DNA of 64,000 bases from the NCBI GenBank assembly GCA_964034945.1, contig OZ035963.1, positions 868,001 to 932,000 of the forward strand. The letters are read 5' to 3'. Made by a program: the position numbers and the translations under genes. The notes under the pieces were generated by a model. That model had not been told where the DNA came from. It saw only the letters and a list, made by a program, of their open reading frames with translations, and searched no databases. The DNA comes from Chrysopilus asiliformis. Taxonomy: Eukaryota > Arthropoda > Insecta > Diptera > Rhagionidae. Shown piece after piece: positions 38,101-50,278 of the stretch. Position 1 is the first letter of the stretch; each line of letters opens with the position of its first letter.

Positions 38101-39061
38101 GTGATTCCGAATGGTAACTATTTAACGTAAGTTCTGTAAAAACATACAGCTTTACGGTCATGAAACGAAGTCTAAAACATAAAAAAAACGAAACTACAAA
38201 ACGCTAGTGTCATGTCAACGTTATTTGTTGAGCACTTGCTTGCTAAGCAATGTTAGAAATTCGGGTCATGGTCAATCCACTGCTAAATGATCTTTTTGTA
38301 CCTAGTCGTAAGTTAACACTTTCTTCATCTGCTGTATAGAAAAAGAAGTAGAAAAATTACCATACGACAAAATCTTAAAGAATATGCTAATTTGGATCAA
38401 AAAAGCGATATTGAGATATGCTAAATGGTTTCATTGATCGATCGACCATACAGTTTAAATATCACCGACCGGATTTACTGAAAGAAATATTTGACTTTTC
38501 TCTCTTTAATAATCACAAAAAGTATTTTCACTTAGTGAAAAGCTTGAGAAGATTTAAAGAAACTAACACTTTGCTTACTTTCTTTGATTAAAACTTTAAA
38601 ATTCAATTAAATTTTTGGTGTGAATATTTTAAAAAACTAGAAATCAGATTTTTTTTTGGATCATAATATTGATGTTGGTGTGGATACTGTATAAGGTAGT
38701 AAAAACTTGTCCTCTTTCTGAGACTCTTTAAAACTTGATGCTACATTAAAGATAATAATTGCGGAAAAATTACTGTTAAGTGGTTTTTATTTCACTACAT
38801 AGTAGCCTAATTTGAAGCCTCCTATGTGTAAAAAGAAGTGTGGGAAGTTGATAATTTACAAACTAATGTCATTCAAATATAACTTAGAATTTTATCTACA
38901 CAACACAGATTAATTACTGAGACAGAAAATAATTATACGTGCATACAAAAAAAAAACATAAAAGTAGCGTACATAATTTGCAATAGCTTACCTGTTGTTA
39001 ATGCGCAAATGGCATACGATACACATAAGAGTAATATCGGTGAACTGGAAAAAGCATGCAT
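34110..39061 (-). CDS. Secreted pancreatic-type triglyceride lipase with long C-terminal tail
   Basis: Six exons in transcription order, 39061-38992, 37117-36994, 36895-36755, 36687-35966, 35901-35511 and 35433-34110, give 923 residues with all phases matching. Exon 1 encodes a 23-residue signal peptide (MHAFSSSPILLLCVSYAICA...). Then come VCYGELGCFEDSGPFSY, typical of the pancreatic lipase N-terminus, and the catalytic triad: Ser256 in GFSLG, Asp279 in GLDPAG, His366 in CNHRRA. A 24-residue lid loop lies between two cysteines, as in triglyceride lipases and longer than in phospholipase A1 types. A PLAT-like domain follows (about 450-590). The last 330 residues or so are a hydrophilic, basic extension with the segment GELLERAERYARETLLPLIS. 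Classical pancreatic lipases have about 450 residues, so this protein is twice as long. Expected role: hydrolysis of dietary or haemolymph acylglycerols. Confidence 0.9.
37118..38991. other. 1.87-kb intron after the lipase signal-peptide exon
   Basis: Bounded on the minus strand by ACAACAG|GTAAGC and GTGCTTACAG|AAAATAAT. AT-rich, no other gene or exon recognised inside. Confidence 0.75.
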
Positions 39062-42000
39062 TTTGGAAAATACCTATAAACTACGTTAAACACAAAATTC
39101 AGACGATCTTAAATCAATTACAATCCACAACAACAGTATTTTATTTATGAAGCCTTAAATAATCATGGGACATTGAACTATTAATGTATGATAAAAGTGT
39201 TTTCCATAATTTTTTTAAGTGAATTCAACAAAATTTTATTTATGGAAAAATACCACGATTTCAGACACAATCATCGCAAAAACTTGTACATACTACTAAA
39301 ATTACGAGTAATAAAATTAAAAACACACCCGCACTCACTGGCACGCGTTGTTGCTTTCGATTATTTTCTGGCTATTCAAGCCTACTTAATTATTTTCTTT
39401 GCCACCCAACTTCCGTTTGCGCCGTAACGATCTATACTGAAAAATACACTAATATTGAGTATTTAAGTTTGTCGTAGCTAGCAAGACAGTCAATGGTTAC
39501 ACAAATATTTGGTACTTTTTGTGTTGATTTGCTGAATCGCATCCGATGAATCCAACGATGACGAAATCAGTCGCCACTGACAAGATTTTGGTCATCTGTT
39601 AGTGCTTTCTCCGGTCATCTTATTCATAAATGTTAATCTGAAAAAGTGAAAAAGGAATAAGCTGAAAGGTTTTCTTTTAATTGGATTCAATGTGAGAAAA
39701 AAATTGAACGTGAAGGTAACCCTCGTATGATGCGGTGGTTGGATTTCAAGAAAATATCGCGTTATGAAGGTCGCGTTATGTGAAAAAGAGAGATTGTACT
39801 TCGTATTATACAAGAAGTAAAGTGTTTTTCTAGGGTTACCTCCACGTATGAATGCCATGTGCTATCCACAAAACACGTCCCGCTTATTTTCGCCGTTTAA
39901 TTCAAACGGACACCTTTTTTATATCCTCCGAATGTTTAGGATGTATTCGAAAGATTTTAATGATGTAAAATATGGAAGTAGCTACAAATGGAAGTTCAAT
40001 ATAAGTATTTCCTTCATACCGCCCATGTTATGCAATATTTCCATGCTTTGAAAGAAAACATTCGTTTTTTACGCGATTTCTTCACAATTGACAATCAATG
40101 CTCTCACGTTTTTGGGCAAGAAGGGGTGGGTAACACTTGTGTTTTTAGCACGTACTATAAGTCTGTTTATTGTTGGAGGAATATCGCTTCCGATTTGATG
40201 GTTGTGCAGATGAGTTTCACTTGTTGTACAAATATGAAACAAATCTATCTATCGACAAATGCCATTGCCGTTTGATACGTTTATGCAGGTAAAAAGCGTG
40301 TAAAAAGATAATTCATGTTCCAAAGTTCCAGTGATCAGCTGCATTGAAAGTGATTCAAATTCTACTTTCCGTTTATCGATCATATCTGCTACCTGGTTTT
40401 CATTCGATCATTAAAATAACAACGAAAATGGAAACTAAACATCAATGCCTATATCATCGTAGTAGAGTTGAAGTGGTTGAAACCACCTATCTATTGCCGT
40501 TAGGTGCAGGAAGTGATAGTGAGTGCAACGAGTTTTTTGGTAAAACCTTTCAAAGTTACAGCGAAAAAGATGAAACTCAACCGAATCAAAACGTGCTCAA
40601 GACTTTTTCTTTCGATATTTAATACATATGCCCGTAAAAGTACTATCCCATAGGTATACAGGAAATTTCTTTTGACTAATAAACAGGTGGGCTTTCTTGA
40701 ATATACGTTAAACTTGATTAGTGACGTCTCATTCTGCTCAATTAAATTCTCATAATTTCCAGCATGATTTACCTCTCAGACATAGTCTATTGACCGAATT
40801 TTAAAAGTTTTTTTTGTGTTCATCTTTTACCAAATACGGAGTGTTAAGGTCAATTCAACAATTTTTTACGGTTATTATATGAAGATACCGTATTTTTTAT
40901 TTGGAATTTGGATAAATAACCTTAATGCCCCATTGTTGGCTGTTCTAGAAATGGAAAACAAGAAAAATTCACGAAGAAAATGACAAATTTTGTTGCTTAA
41001 ATCTTCTTTGGGATTTATATTTATCTTCTTTGCAATAATCTCGAAATAATGGCTAAAACTTGGTAATTAAAAGGAAGATCAGATTTAAGCAATGACAGTT
41101 TTTGTATAGATTTTCTCAATACTAATATCAAAATAGCTAACGATTATAAAATAAAATTTGCTTTAAAAGTTGGAGTTTTTTTTTTTAAAAAATCGTTGAT
41201 AATGGATGAAATTTTATGTGATTTCAAAATAAAAGCTATTCGGATTAAAATTTTAAAATCGCAAGATATTTTCGTCTATGATGTATTTATTAACCTTGAG
41301 GTTTTACAATAATAATAGATGTTTGAGAAAAGTTTTTGTTACTTTTACTTTTATTCGATTCATTTTAATAATATTGAGTTGTCTGACCCCTTGAACACTG
41401 AAATTTATTTATTACAAGAGGCTTCGCTTATAACGAAGCGGTCTAAACCTTCTACACGTCTCCTTTTCGCTGTCTTCTTCGACCCTTGGCCGCTCATTTC
41501 ACTCGGCCTTGCCCTAAAACCATTTCCTGCTGATGAAAATCGATGAAATTTTCGTGTTCAGGAAATAGCAGAAAAGAGGGTCGCAATATCCTTTGAAAAT
41601 ATCTTCAGATGGTTGGTCTGTAGCTGAAAAAGGTAAAGGTTTGAATACAAAATTACACTTTCGAAAAGACGAAGCAGAGTAAAAGTTAAATGAAAATATG
41701 TAACAGGACTTTTCATAAAAGTTTTAAATTGTTTGGAAAACACTGTAGAATTGAATCAAATAACATTTTAAATATTTTTTTTTAATTTTTCGTTTATTCT
41801 TTACGGTGTTAACATATTGAAAATTTCTATACATGAACATTTATTAGAACTACTGGTAATGAGAATTCAAATTCTTCGAATTTCTTTCGTTCCAATCATT
41901 ATAATTGCTCTCTAAGTACTAACTATTGTAAAAAGAATTTTATTTTATTATTTTTTATCACAAAGCATCAATTTGCTACAACATCATAACTTCATAACCT

Positions 42001-44493
42001 TGACATATCGACCGAATGTTAAGAAGTTGAATAAAAATCATGTACTAATCACTACTTTTCGTAAATCCTATAGTCTTCTATCGGACCTGACCTTTCTGCT
42101 GATGATACGCTCATAAAAATGCAAATTCAAAATTTTTACACAACAATTTCAAAAGTATATTTTAACGAGCGCTTGCGATTTGGATCCATTTTGCCGCTTT
42201 CACAATGGAAATGGACAGAATTTTTGTTGAAAATATTTTTCTATGGCGAATTTTTTAAATAGCTGTTTCTTGTGTGTTGATGAGCTATGAGTTACACAGA
42301 GCGCAACCAATTTTTTTTATAATTTCATCACTTCAGGACAAAAATAAAAGCCATTGAACTTTAGCGGCGTATTGGCAAAAAATTTGATTATTGCATGCAA
42401 ACCAATAAATTTGGGATTTGAAAACAATTTAGAAACATTTGTTGCAATTTGGTGTGAAGATCTGTTTTTTTATTTGATTAAAATTTGTTTTAAAAGTGGA
42501 AGATCTAAATGCAAGATTGAAATGCAATTTTTAAAATCGTATTCTCAAATAATTTCTTAAATTAAATTGAATGAAATACAAAACTTTCATTTTGCATTAG
42601 CAAAATTGTGCGCTTCAAAACAAAGATTAAGAAATATCAGTTGCGTATTACAAATTAATACGTGATTGAAATAAAAATCGCATATAAACAAAAGACAAGT
42701 TAACAGAAAAAAAAATGCTTCACGTTCAATATTTTTTGGACTAATTGAGACAAACTATTCATACAGTCATTTTTTTACTATCTCAATTTTTCAAATTCTT
42801 TGTGTTCTTTCTGTGCTCAAATGAACCTTGGATGAGAACGTTTTTTAGAAGTTATTTGGTTTAGGTTTAAATTAAATGAATAAGAAAATGCCTGTCGGTC
42901 CTTTTTGTAAAGACGGCCTTCTTATTTTATACTTTGATTGTTTGGTCATTCCAAGGCTATTGGGATTAAAATCCAAATTTTGATTTGTTTGTTACCCTAA
43001 AACTCAATAACAATGGAAATGTGTCCGTTTAAAGGAATTGTCTGCTGCCTATGGAGGTTCTGCGAAGGGGCACATTGAAATTCATTTGAACCACTATTTC
43101 ATCCCTTGCCCAAAGAATTATGTATTTTTCTGCGACTTTCCTAAAAATCATGTACAAATTTTCCAAGTAGAGCAAATTAAATGCAAAAAATTAAAAAATT
43201 GGAAATTAAATGTTTTCCTATTCGAAAACCGGGTACAAAAGCTGGCAGAAAATATTTTTCACGAAAATATGGTTGGAATGAAACAAGATTTCGCGGTTTT
43301 CTTCCATTATAGTTTCTGTATAAGTAAAATTCGCTAAATTTCGCCATTGAAAATATTTGGTTAGCATAACTATTTGTGCAATTTTTAGATCTTTATAAAA
43401 CTCAGCATTAAAATCAAGAATTTCGTACATTCAACAAGAACGAAAAAAAGTCAAAGGTTTTATTGTTTGATATTCAATAAATATTTTTTATTTTATTTAA
43501 AAGATAAAGATTAAGCCTGAAGTTTTTTTTTCAAATTCTCAAATAGTATTAGGTTTTAGCATTAAAAAGTACGATTTGATTATTCCTACCACCCTCCCCA
43601 TAGAGAAAAACAGCTTTATCGCTCCGGCCTAATGAAATACTAAATAAATACAATTAATACCAGCGACATTATCTACTACGAGTGGTAGAAAAGTAAATAA
43701 ACGAATGCATTTTCAATTATGTAAATATAAAGCCAAAGTAAATATTGTTTCATCTTAAGGAGTTTTCCTATACCTACAGATTGAGTCTTCAACAAAGAGA
43801 AAGAAAAAAAACGGTGACACGTCGGAAGTAAGACATGGACATTAAGTTTTGGACCCAAAAATATATCTAGTGATACGACAGAAGGGGGAGAAAGTCATGG
43901 GCTTTACAGATTGAGATTGTTTGAATTTTATGACCATGATTATAATGAATTTTGTTGTTACTTGTAACTTGCGACGGTTTATTTAGGTAAATCAAAAGGT
44001 AAAATGCATATTCTGTTGATGGATTAAGTCGGTTGCGATTTAATTAATGCAAGGTTTACCTTGTGATACATTCTCTTTTGCGACGATAGTTTAAGTTCAT
44101 GCACTTACTCTCAATCAATCGAGTCTTGTTGAAGGTTAATCGGGAACTTTAATCTGGAACCGATTCGTACTTATATTCTATACAACCTTAACAATATATA
44201 CGATGCACAATTATATTTCTTAATACAGAAACTAATAATTATCACTAAACAATTTTATATGATATTTACAGCTTATTTGAATTATTCACAAAACTGCCTT
44301 AATTCAATTGAAATAGTAATAAAACATAAAAATTTCACTTATTTCTGACCAAGCTCTCGAAAGTTGGACAGAAAGACGAACGAGTCAACGACTATCGAAT
44401 GACGATGGTGTAATGGAAGAACGAACGACGGTGTAGAAAACCTCGATATTGCTTTCTTCGCGAAAATATTAATCGTTAACGCTTCGCTCTCAC
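39062..44493. other. Gene-poor spacer
   Basis: About 5.4 kb without supported exons. Open frames up to 95 codons (39848-40622, 43038-43337) have no recognisable motif, start context or splice logic. It may hold an untranslated first intron of the lipase, because a possible acceptor (GTTTATAG) lies 12 bases before its start codon. Confidence 0.45.
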
Positions 44494-44560
44494 CTGTAAA
44501 GGTAAACTAACGAACGCGACTCAAGTCAAAACATAACTGAAAATCCAGCAACGTTGAGTC
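44494..44560 (-). promoter_or_regulatory. Possible minus-strand leader exon and promoter
   Basis: A GC-richer patch ending, on the minus strand, in TTTACAG|GTGAGAG, an excellent splice donor. Just upstream is GATTTTCAGTTATG, which fits an insect initiator (TCAGTT). No long coding frame. It could be the untranslated first exon of the lipase whose start codon lies at 39061. Confidence 0.25.
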
Positions 44561-45839
44561 TAAAGCCAACTTCTTTGAATTCGTATTGCAATATATTAGT
44601 GGATGCTTGTGGTAGAGAGATGGTCGATTCGGTCTCATGCAATAGATTCGCAATTATGTCGTGCTCGGTTGAATTTTCATCACCAATGAATTCGTTTTAT
44701 AGTACACAGCAAATATACTCAAAGGTGTTGCCTATTGCAATATAGCCCGAACACCTATTTTTTCTATTTATTTTTTAAAATTAAGAAATTCGTTTATATT
44801 TTTTACGAGTAAATATTTTTTTAGTATTGATAGTGAAATCACGAATCCAATATTTGCGAAAAACTTTTATTAGAAAATTACCTTGAAGGTTGCCGTTAGG
44901 AAAATGTTTTTGGGCTGAACTGATGTCGCCGTTTTTACAACAAAAACCCTATAAATTTAATTCAGTAGATTTATCAAATCTAATGGACTTCTTTCAAATC
45001 GTAACAAACAATACAACTCTAAAGAGCGGTAACACCAAAAAGAACAACAGCATTCGCTATATTTTCTTATACATGATGAAGTAAATACTATTAGTATTCA
45101 ACTCAGACTTATTTAGCTGTTGTTCAGTCTTTTGATTATAAAATGTTGCGAAGTGAGTAAAAGAGTTTGTCGGGAAAGCTGAGCGAGTGTCTATCCCATT
45201 CAATAGCCACACGTTGACCCACTAATATTGGAGGTATTCAAGTAAATTTCCGAGATAAAATACTCTGGCCTAATTCACTTTTTCAGATCGCGGTTATGCT
45301 TAGAATTTCCTACATTTTTTAGTAATGCGGTTGAGACAGTTTATTGGTGCCACATACAGATAACTATTAACCAGTTTCAATCATCCGTTTTATATACAAT
45401 AAAGCTAATTTGTTTTATATATCTAGTGTTTATTACAATTAACTTAACGGTTCTTGCATAGCGAGTGAAGGAAGATTTTCAAGACAATTTCCCTTATTTC
45501 AAGCAAATCTATCTATTTATTTATAATTCTAGTATTATTTAGAACTTTTGCATTTTCTTTCAATCTCGACTTAACCAAGATGCTGAGAAATTTATCGAAA
45601 GCGAATAAAATCTTGAAGCAAAAAATTTGATACCGCAACATATCATTGTCGCAATTACACGTGCATACGATTTTTTTTTACATAATTTTCATTGTATTTC
45701 GAATTCGAAGTGTGATCTGTTTGAACAAATAATTTGACCATTTCTTCATCCTTGATGAGTTATACAATCTGTAATCATTTACAAATCTTTTTAAAACACT
45801 GATGGAATTTTAAAAAATAATTCAATATTGAAAATACAG
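44561..45839. other. Spacer, nothing recognised
   Basis: AT-rich stretch. Two frames of about 64 codons have no motif or splice context. Confidence 0.4.
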
Positions 45840-45845
45840 TTTATT
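45840..45845 (-). terminator. Polyadenylation signal of eL37
   Basis: AATAAA on the minus strand 17 bases after the eL37 stop codon, giving a very short 3' UTR as is usual for ribosomal protein genes. Confidence 0.75.
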
Positions 45846-45861
45846 CGTATTAATCTACAAA

Positions 45862-46889
45862 TTATGTTGATTTCCTTGGTTTTGCTTGTGTGCCCTCACG
45901 GAAACCGTTACGGAATCGCCGTCTGACAATTTTAAGGTGGCGCATACGACCAGTTCCGGTGGTCTTCCTCCTTTTAGCCTTGACCGACCAGTTGTCTGTG
46001 AGAGAAAAATAAATATTAAATGATTATTAAGGCAGGTTACATTCGACAATAGGGTGAAAAGCTATGCATCAGGAATGTTTTTTAGCTATGCTTTTCCATT
46101 CCTAACAAAATTTATATATCTGGCCATTCGCTGTATTTTCAAAGCTCTAAGTCAAAACTCGTGAAACAAAATTAGAGGAAAACTTTTATCCTACCCTCGC
46201 AAGTACTAATAAACGTTATTTTGTATGTAAAACAGTGAAAATATTCTCATCAATTGGAGGATACATTCTTGAGTTTTGCATTATTTTGATTTGTCTGTGT
46301 GCTTGAGACTTCCGGAATGGATTAATGTCTAGAAATCTTCAAATCACAGACGATAAGGACTTTGTTTTTACATTTAAGAAATTGGAATTATCCTTCCCAC
46401 ATTTTGAATTCATTTTCAAAGTTAGTAAATAAAAACCATGGGTGCTCCCGCATTTGTCCGTACAAAAGTTAGGAATGTTTTCCGGTACTTACATGATCGG
46501 AGTTTGGCTGCTGGATATCCACATTGGGCACAAGTTGACTTCTGAATGTGATAAGAGGAGCGTCCACAACGACGGCACAAAGTGTGGGTCTTATTGTGGC
46601 GCTTTCCAAAGCTTGAAGTACCTTTCGTCTGAAAAGAAAATGAGGTTAGAAAACACCGTATCTGCAAAGATGCAATAACATTTTATCGAAATCCAGCAAT
46701 ACTGTAACCAGTATTTCTCCGTTGAATAATCAGCAACCAATTTATTTTCATATTATCGGTGATTTAATAAGAAATGCAAAAATGGCCTCCCAAAGAACTT
46801 GATTGTAGTCACTTGATTTTCACAAATTACGGCCACGATGCTGTTAGAGCACGATGATAATTCGATGCACATATTTCGGTACTCACCAT
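45862..46889 (-). CDS. RpL37: Ribosomal protein eL37
   Basis: Three exons, 46889-46887 (only the ATG, followed by GTGAGT), 46628-46493 and 45995-45862, give 90 residues. It is the zinc-ribbon protein of the large ribosomal subunit. [37 protein letters not shown] and [20 protein letters not shown] match the family almost word for word, with CxxC and CxxC zinc ligands. The basic end [20 protein letters not shown] is also typical. Splitting right after the start codon is common in ribosomal protein genes. It is divergent from RCL1, whose start codon is 514 bp away. Confidence 0.98.
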
Positions 46890-47402
46890 TTTTTAATTCC
46901 TTGGGTGTTTGTCACCTATATTTTGCACTTTTTTAAAGAAATTCAACAGAGAACAATTCTTCGACCTATCCGCGTGGCGAAGAAAACGGAAAAGAGACAT
47001 CACACGGAAAAAAATAAACTACTTGAGAAAATGTGTAGAGTACCTGAATGGCCCTTGCTTTGTTTTACATAGAACCTGGTGCCATGTGCGCGATTGCGGT
47101 GGTGGGCGTAACTTAGTTCTTACCTTTTTGCTAGCATATTTTCAGGATAACAATTGGAGAGAATTTGATTTTGACAGCAACCAACAACAACACGACTAGT
47201 GCAAGTGAAATGTATTGACGGGAGAAAGAGAGGAAGCCAGATAAAAGTAAATGAAAACAAAGAATAGTTTCACGTGGTTTCAATAAATTATCATTTTATT
47301 ATTTATATGTGTAAATATTATACCGATAATTATTATATTAGATCAGCTAATGTGTTTTTGTTACTTTGTAATTTAAAATTTGGGTTATTATTTCAGGTAA
47401 AA
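46890..47402. promoter_or_regulatory. Shared divergent promoter region of eL37 and RCL1
   Basis: The 513 bp between two start codons on opposite strands. It is GC-richer around 47070-47110 (GCGCGATTGCGGTGGTGGGCG). A TTTCAG|G acceptor six bases before the RCL1 ATG suggests that RCL1 has a small untranslated first exon within this region. Confidence 0.6.
46930..46945 (-). promoter_or_regulatory. Possible TCT initiator / 5'-TOP of eL37
   Basis: On the minus strand AATTTCTTTAAA fits the polypyrimidine (TCT) initiator of insect ribosomal protein genes, with the start C at about 46938, 49 bases before the ATG. Another pyrimidine patch (GTTCTCTG) lies slightly upstream and could serve instead. Confidence 0.35.
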
Positions 47403-48794
47403 ATGCCGCCTATAGCAACGGAAAGTAATTTACTCGTGTACAGAGGCAGCAATTTCCTAAAACAACGCCTTGTCCTGTCTACGCTAAGTGGAAAACCTTT
47501 GCGAATAGTTGAAATTAGAAGTGGCGACATGGAGCCCGGCTTGAGGGAGTACGAAGTGAATTTGATCCGGCTTCTGGACCGGGTCACGAATGGCACCAAA
47601 ATCGAGTTAAATCAAACAGGAACGGAAGTGTACTTCAAGCCAGGCCTACTCAGTGGAGGCGTTATCCAGCACAACTGCTGTATCCAGAAAGGAATAGGTT
47701 TGTTCGGGATTAGTGTGAAGGGATTTCGAAAACTAATAAAGTTATATGATTTCAGGTTACTACTTGGACGTACTTATTGCCCTGGGACCGTTTTGCAAAA
47801 CTCCTCTGAACGTAACTTTGCGGGGAGTGACAAATAGCAGGGATAGTCCATCTGTAGATCATATCAAGGCTTCCGCATTGAGTGTCCTCAAAAAGTTTCT
47901 GGTCGTCGATGATGGTCTAGAGCTGAAGATTAAATCCAAAGGCTTGAAACCTTTGGGTGGCGGAGAAATCATCTTCAAGTGCCCAGTGCGGAAGAATCTG
48001 AGACCGGTTCAGTTTCTTCAGCCGGGAATGGTAAAGAGAATACGTGGTACGGTTTATGCTTGTAAAGTATCACCCGCATTAGCAAACCGAACAGGTACTT
48101 GATTTGTAATTTCATTAAAATTCCATATTTGTTAATTTCCATCTATTCTAGTGGAATCTGCAAAAGGTGTAATGCTGAATTTTATCCCGGATGTTTATAT
48201 ACACACAGATCAAACCAAAGGGAAATTGTCTGGCAATAGTCATGGATTTGGTATTAATCTGGTAGCGGAAACAACAGATGGTGTGTTCTACTCGAGCGAA
48301 GTTGTGTCTCATACCAAAGAGGAGGTAATTAAAAATTTGTCTTCGAAGTATAATACATATATTAAATTGATCGTTAAATAATTCAGAATACCGATGTCTC
48401 TGTTCCGGAAGACTTGGGCAAAGAATCCGCCATGAAACTACTTGACGAAATCTATCGCGGCGGTTGTGTGGATTCCACATTTCAATGGCTTGTTATCCTT
48501 TTTATGGCATTAGGGCAAAAAGATGTTTCAAAATATTTAATAGGTAAACAAATGATCGTCATCAGGATAACATTTTAAAAATTTATTTTAATTTTCGTGT
48601 TTCTTTTCCAACTTTTAGGTCCAATTTCGGAATACAGTGTTAATTTTTTACAGCACATTCGAGATTTTTTCTCAATTACGTTCAAGTTAGAAAATCCAGA
48701 ATATGAAGAAGACAATCAATTACCGGGATCTACAAAAGTATTGATGACATGTGTAGGAATAGGTTATACAAATATTAATAAACGCATTATATAA
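47403..48794 (+). CDS. Rcl1: RNA 3'-terminal phosphate cyclase-like protein (RCL1)
   Basis: Five exons (47403-47697, 47756-48094, 48152-48324, 48387-48543, 48619-48794) give 379 residues, close to the family's 370-odd. RCL1 is a nucleolar U3 snoRNP-associated factor needed for small-subunit rRNA processing together with the GTPase Bms1. Seen: LVYRGSNFLKQRLVLSTLSG, GLREYEVNLIRLLDRVTNG, GLLSGGVIQHNCC, YYLDVLIALGPFCKTPLNVT, GLKPLGGGEIIFKCPV, HGFGINLVAETTDGVFYSSE. These are diagnostic of the RCL1 rather than the catalytic RtcA branch, as there is no HxxxG catalytic histidine segment of RtcA type near the end. The start is the first ATG after an acceptor, context AAAAATGCC. Confidence 0.95.
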
Positions 48795-48799
48795 AATTG
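48769..48799. repeat. 31-bp direct repeat, left copy (end of RCL1)
   Basis: Identical over 31 bp to 50248-50278. It covers the last codons, stop codon and the AATAAA word of RCL1. Confidence 0.95.
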
Positions 48800-50247
48800 T
48801 TTGTTAGTAGTTTTATTCTATAATAGCCTGCACGTTATTCCGATCCACATTATTGCAATACCCGCTTTACTGTACAAGATTTAAAAGTACCAAAATCTTC
48901 CCCATTTAATGTTCGCATAATTGCAACCCGCTTAGCTGCGACCGAAAAATTGAGAAAATAGGGCTGAGTTCACAAATTTTTTCCGCGTAATTGCACATTC
49001 GATGAAAGAAAAATATAAAAGCTTCAATATGGAATTATATCAATATAGGAACTTCAATCAGAATATTGGAATTGAATATTCTAATAAATAGTTGAATAGT
49101 CTAATTGAAATTAAACCTTATTCGGATTGGAATCTGTTGTATTGAAAAGTTATGGAAAATCATATTCTAAATACTTTGTTTTTTTTTCTTTTTAATACGA
49201 GATATCGTTTTTCACAAAATCGTATTAAGCCTTTTTAATATGGGGAAGGAAAAATTGATATAATATTGTTCATTGAAAATAGTATTAAATTTAATAAGCC
49301 CTCTATTTTTCTTATATCCCGCTTTATTGCAATGCCTGCTTTATTGCAACGTAAAAAAAGACACCGGAAGTAAAAAACCCCACTCTCCATTGGCCCGTCT
49401 CTTGCCCTTCTGCTGATGTCCCACCTAATCCTGTAGGGATTCGCTCTAAAAGGAAAAATGAGAGTCTAATTAGGTGTCCTTTCTGTGAAAATTCGGTTTT
49501 TTAGGAGGTACCTTTTCCCTCTGCACAGCCCAAACCATTGACGATATCGAAAAACGGACAACGGATTCTTAAACCCCTCTATGCCGAGTTTCGGTGAAAT
49601 CGGAAACGTGTCAAAAAGTTGAAAAAATCGCAAGGGGGACCCCTGTACTTTTTTTAAGGACGAAAAATTCAAGTCCTCCGATCGGGCTGAAATTCAGAAT
49701 CTAGAGGTTATCGGCGACGGAGAATCGATATCCGGTGTCCTTTTTGAGGGGGGCGGGACGGTTTGGGCGGTATAAGGACGAGGTCCTTGAAAAATCCTTT
49801 TTTCCCCAAAAAGGACACCGGATTTCGATTCCTCGTCCCCGAAAACTCTAAGATCCCGAATTTCATAAAAATCCTTTAAGCCGTTTCCGAGATAAAAGGA
49901 TTCCATTTTTAGGGATTTAACATTTGAATAATCCTTTGTCACACTCGTAATTTTTGGCCTATCGACTCACGGAAAACGGTTTTTGAAAGATAAAAAGATC
50001 CTAAAGGATGTGTGTTTTTTTGTTTTTCCCAAAACTGTAGAACTTTTTGTCAAAAAACAAATTTTCTCCAGACTTGAAAGTTTCTAGTGATTTTTTTTAA
50101 AAATTTCAAAAATTTTCAAACTGAATTTTTGAAAAAAAAAAAATAACTACGAAATGTTGGGAAATGGTTACAAAGTACAAAATTCCAATTATTTCGCCAT
50201 TTCTACCAGCATAAATACATAAAGTAATTGATCCAATTCTGGTTTTT
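48800..50247. mobile_element. Insertion-like block between 31-bp direct repeats
   Basis: 1,448 bp of unlike composition. The first half repeats short words of the type ATTGCAAxxCCCGCTTTA (48850-48940, 49318-49352). The second half (49370-49900) is GC-richer and contains a 24-bp inverted repeat with one mismatch (49722-49745 and 49808-49831, core CCGGTGTCCTTTTT). No transposase or reverse-transcriptase frame. It could be a non-autonomous element with its target duplication, or a local duplication that trapped other DNA. Confidence 0.45.
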
Positions 50248-50278
50248 CAAATATTAATAAACGCATTATATAAAATTG
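50248..50278. repeat. 31-bp direct repeat, right copy
   Basis: Exact copy of 48769-48799, lying 1,479 bp downstream of it. Confidence 0.95.

Noticed and set aside
39848..40622. Three consecutive frames of 67-95 codons in the empty region
   Set aside because: Looked for a decayed gene, but no motif, no matching splice phases and no similarity to each other could be seen.
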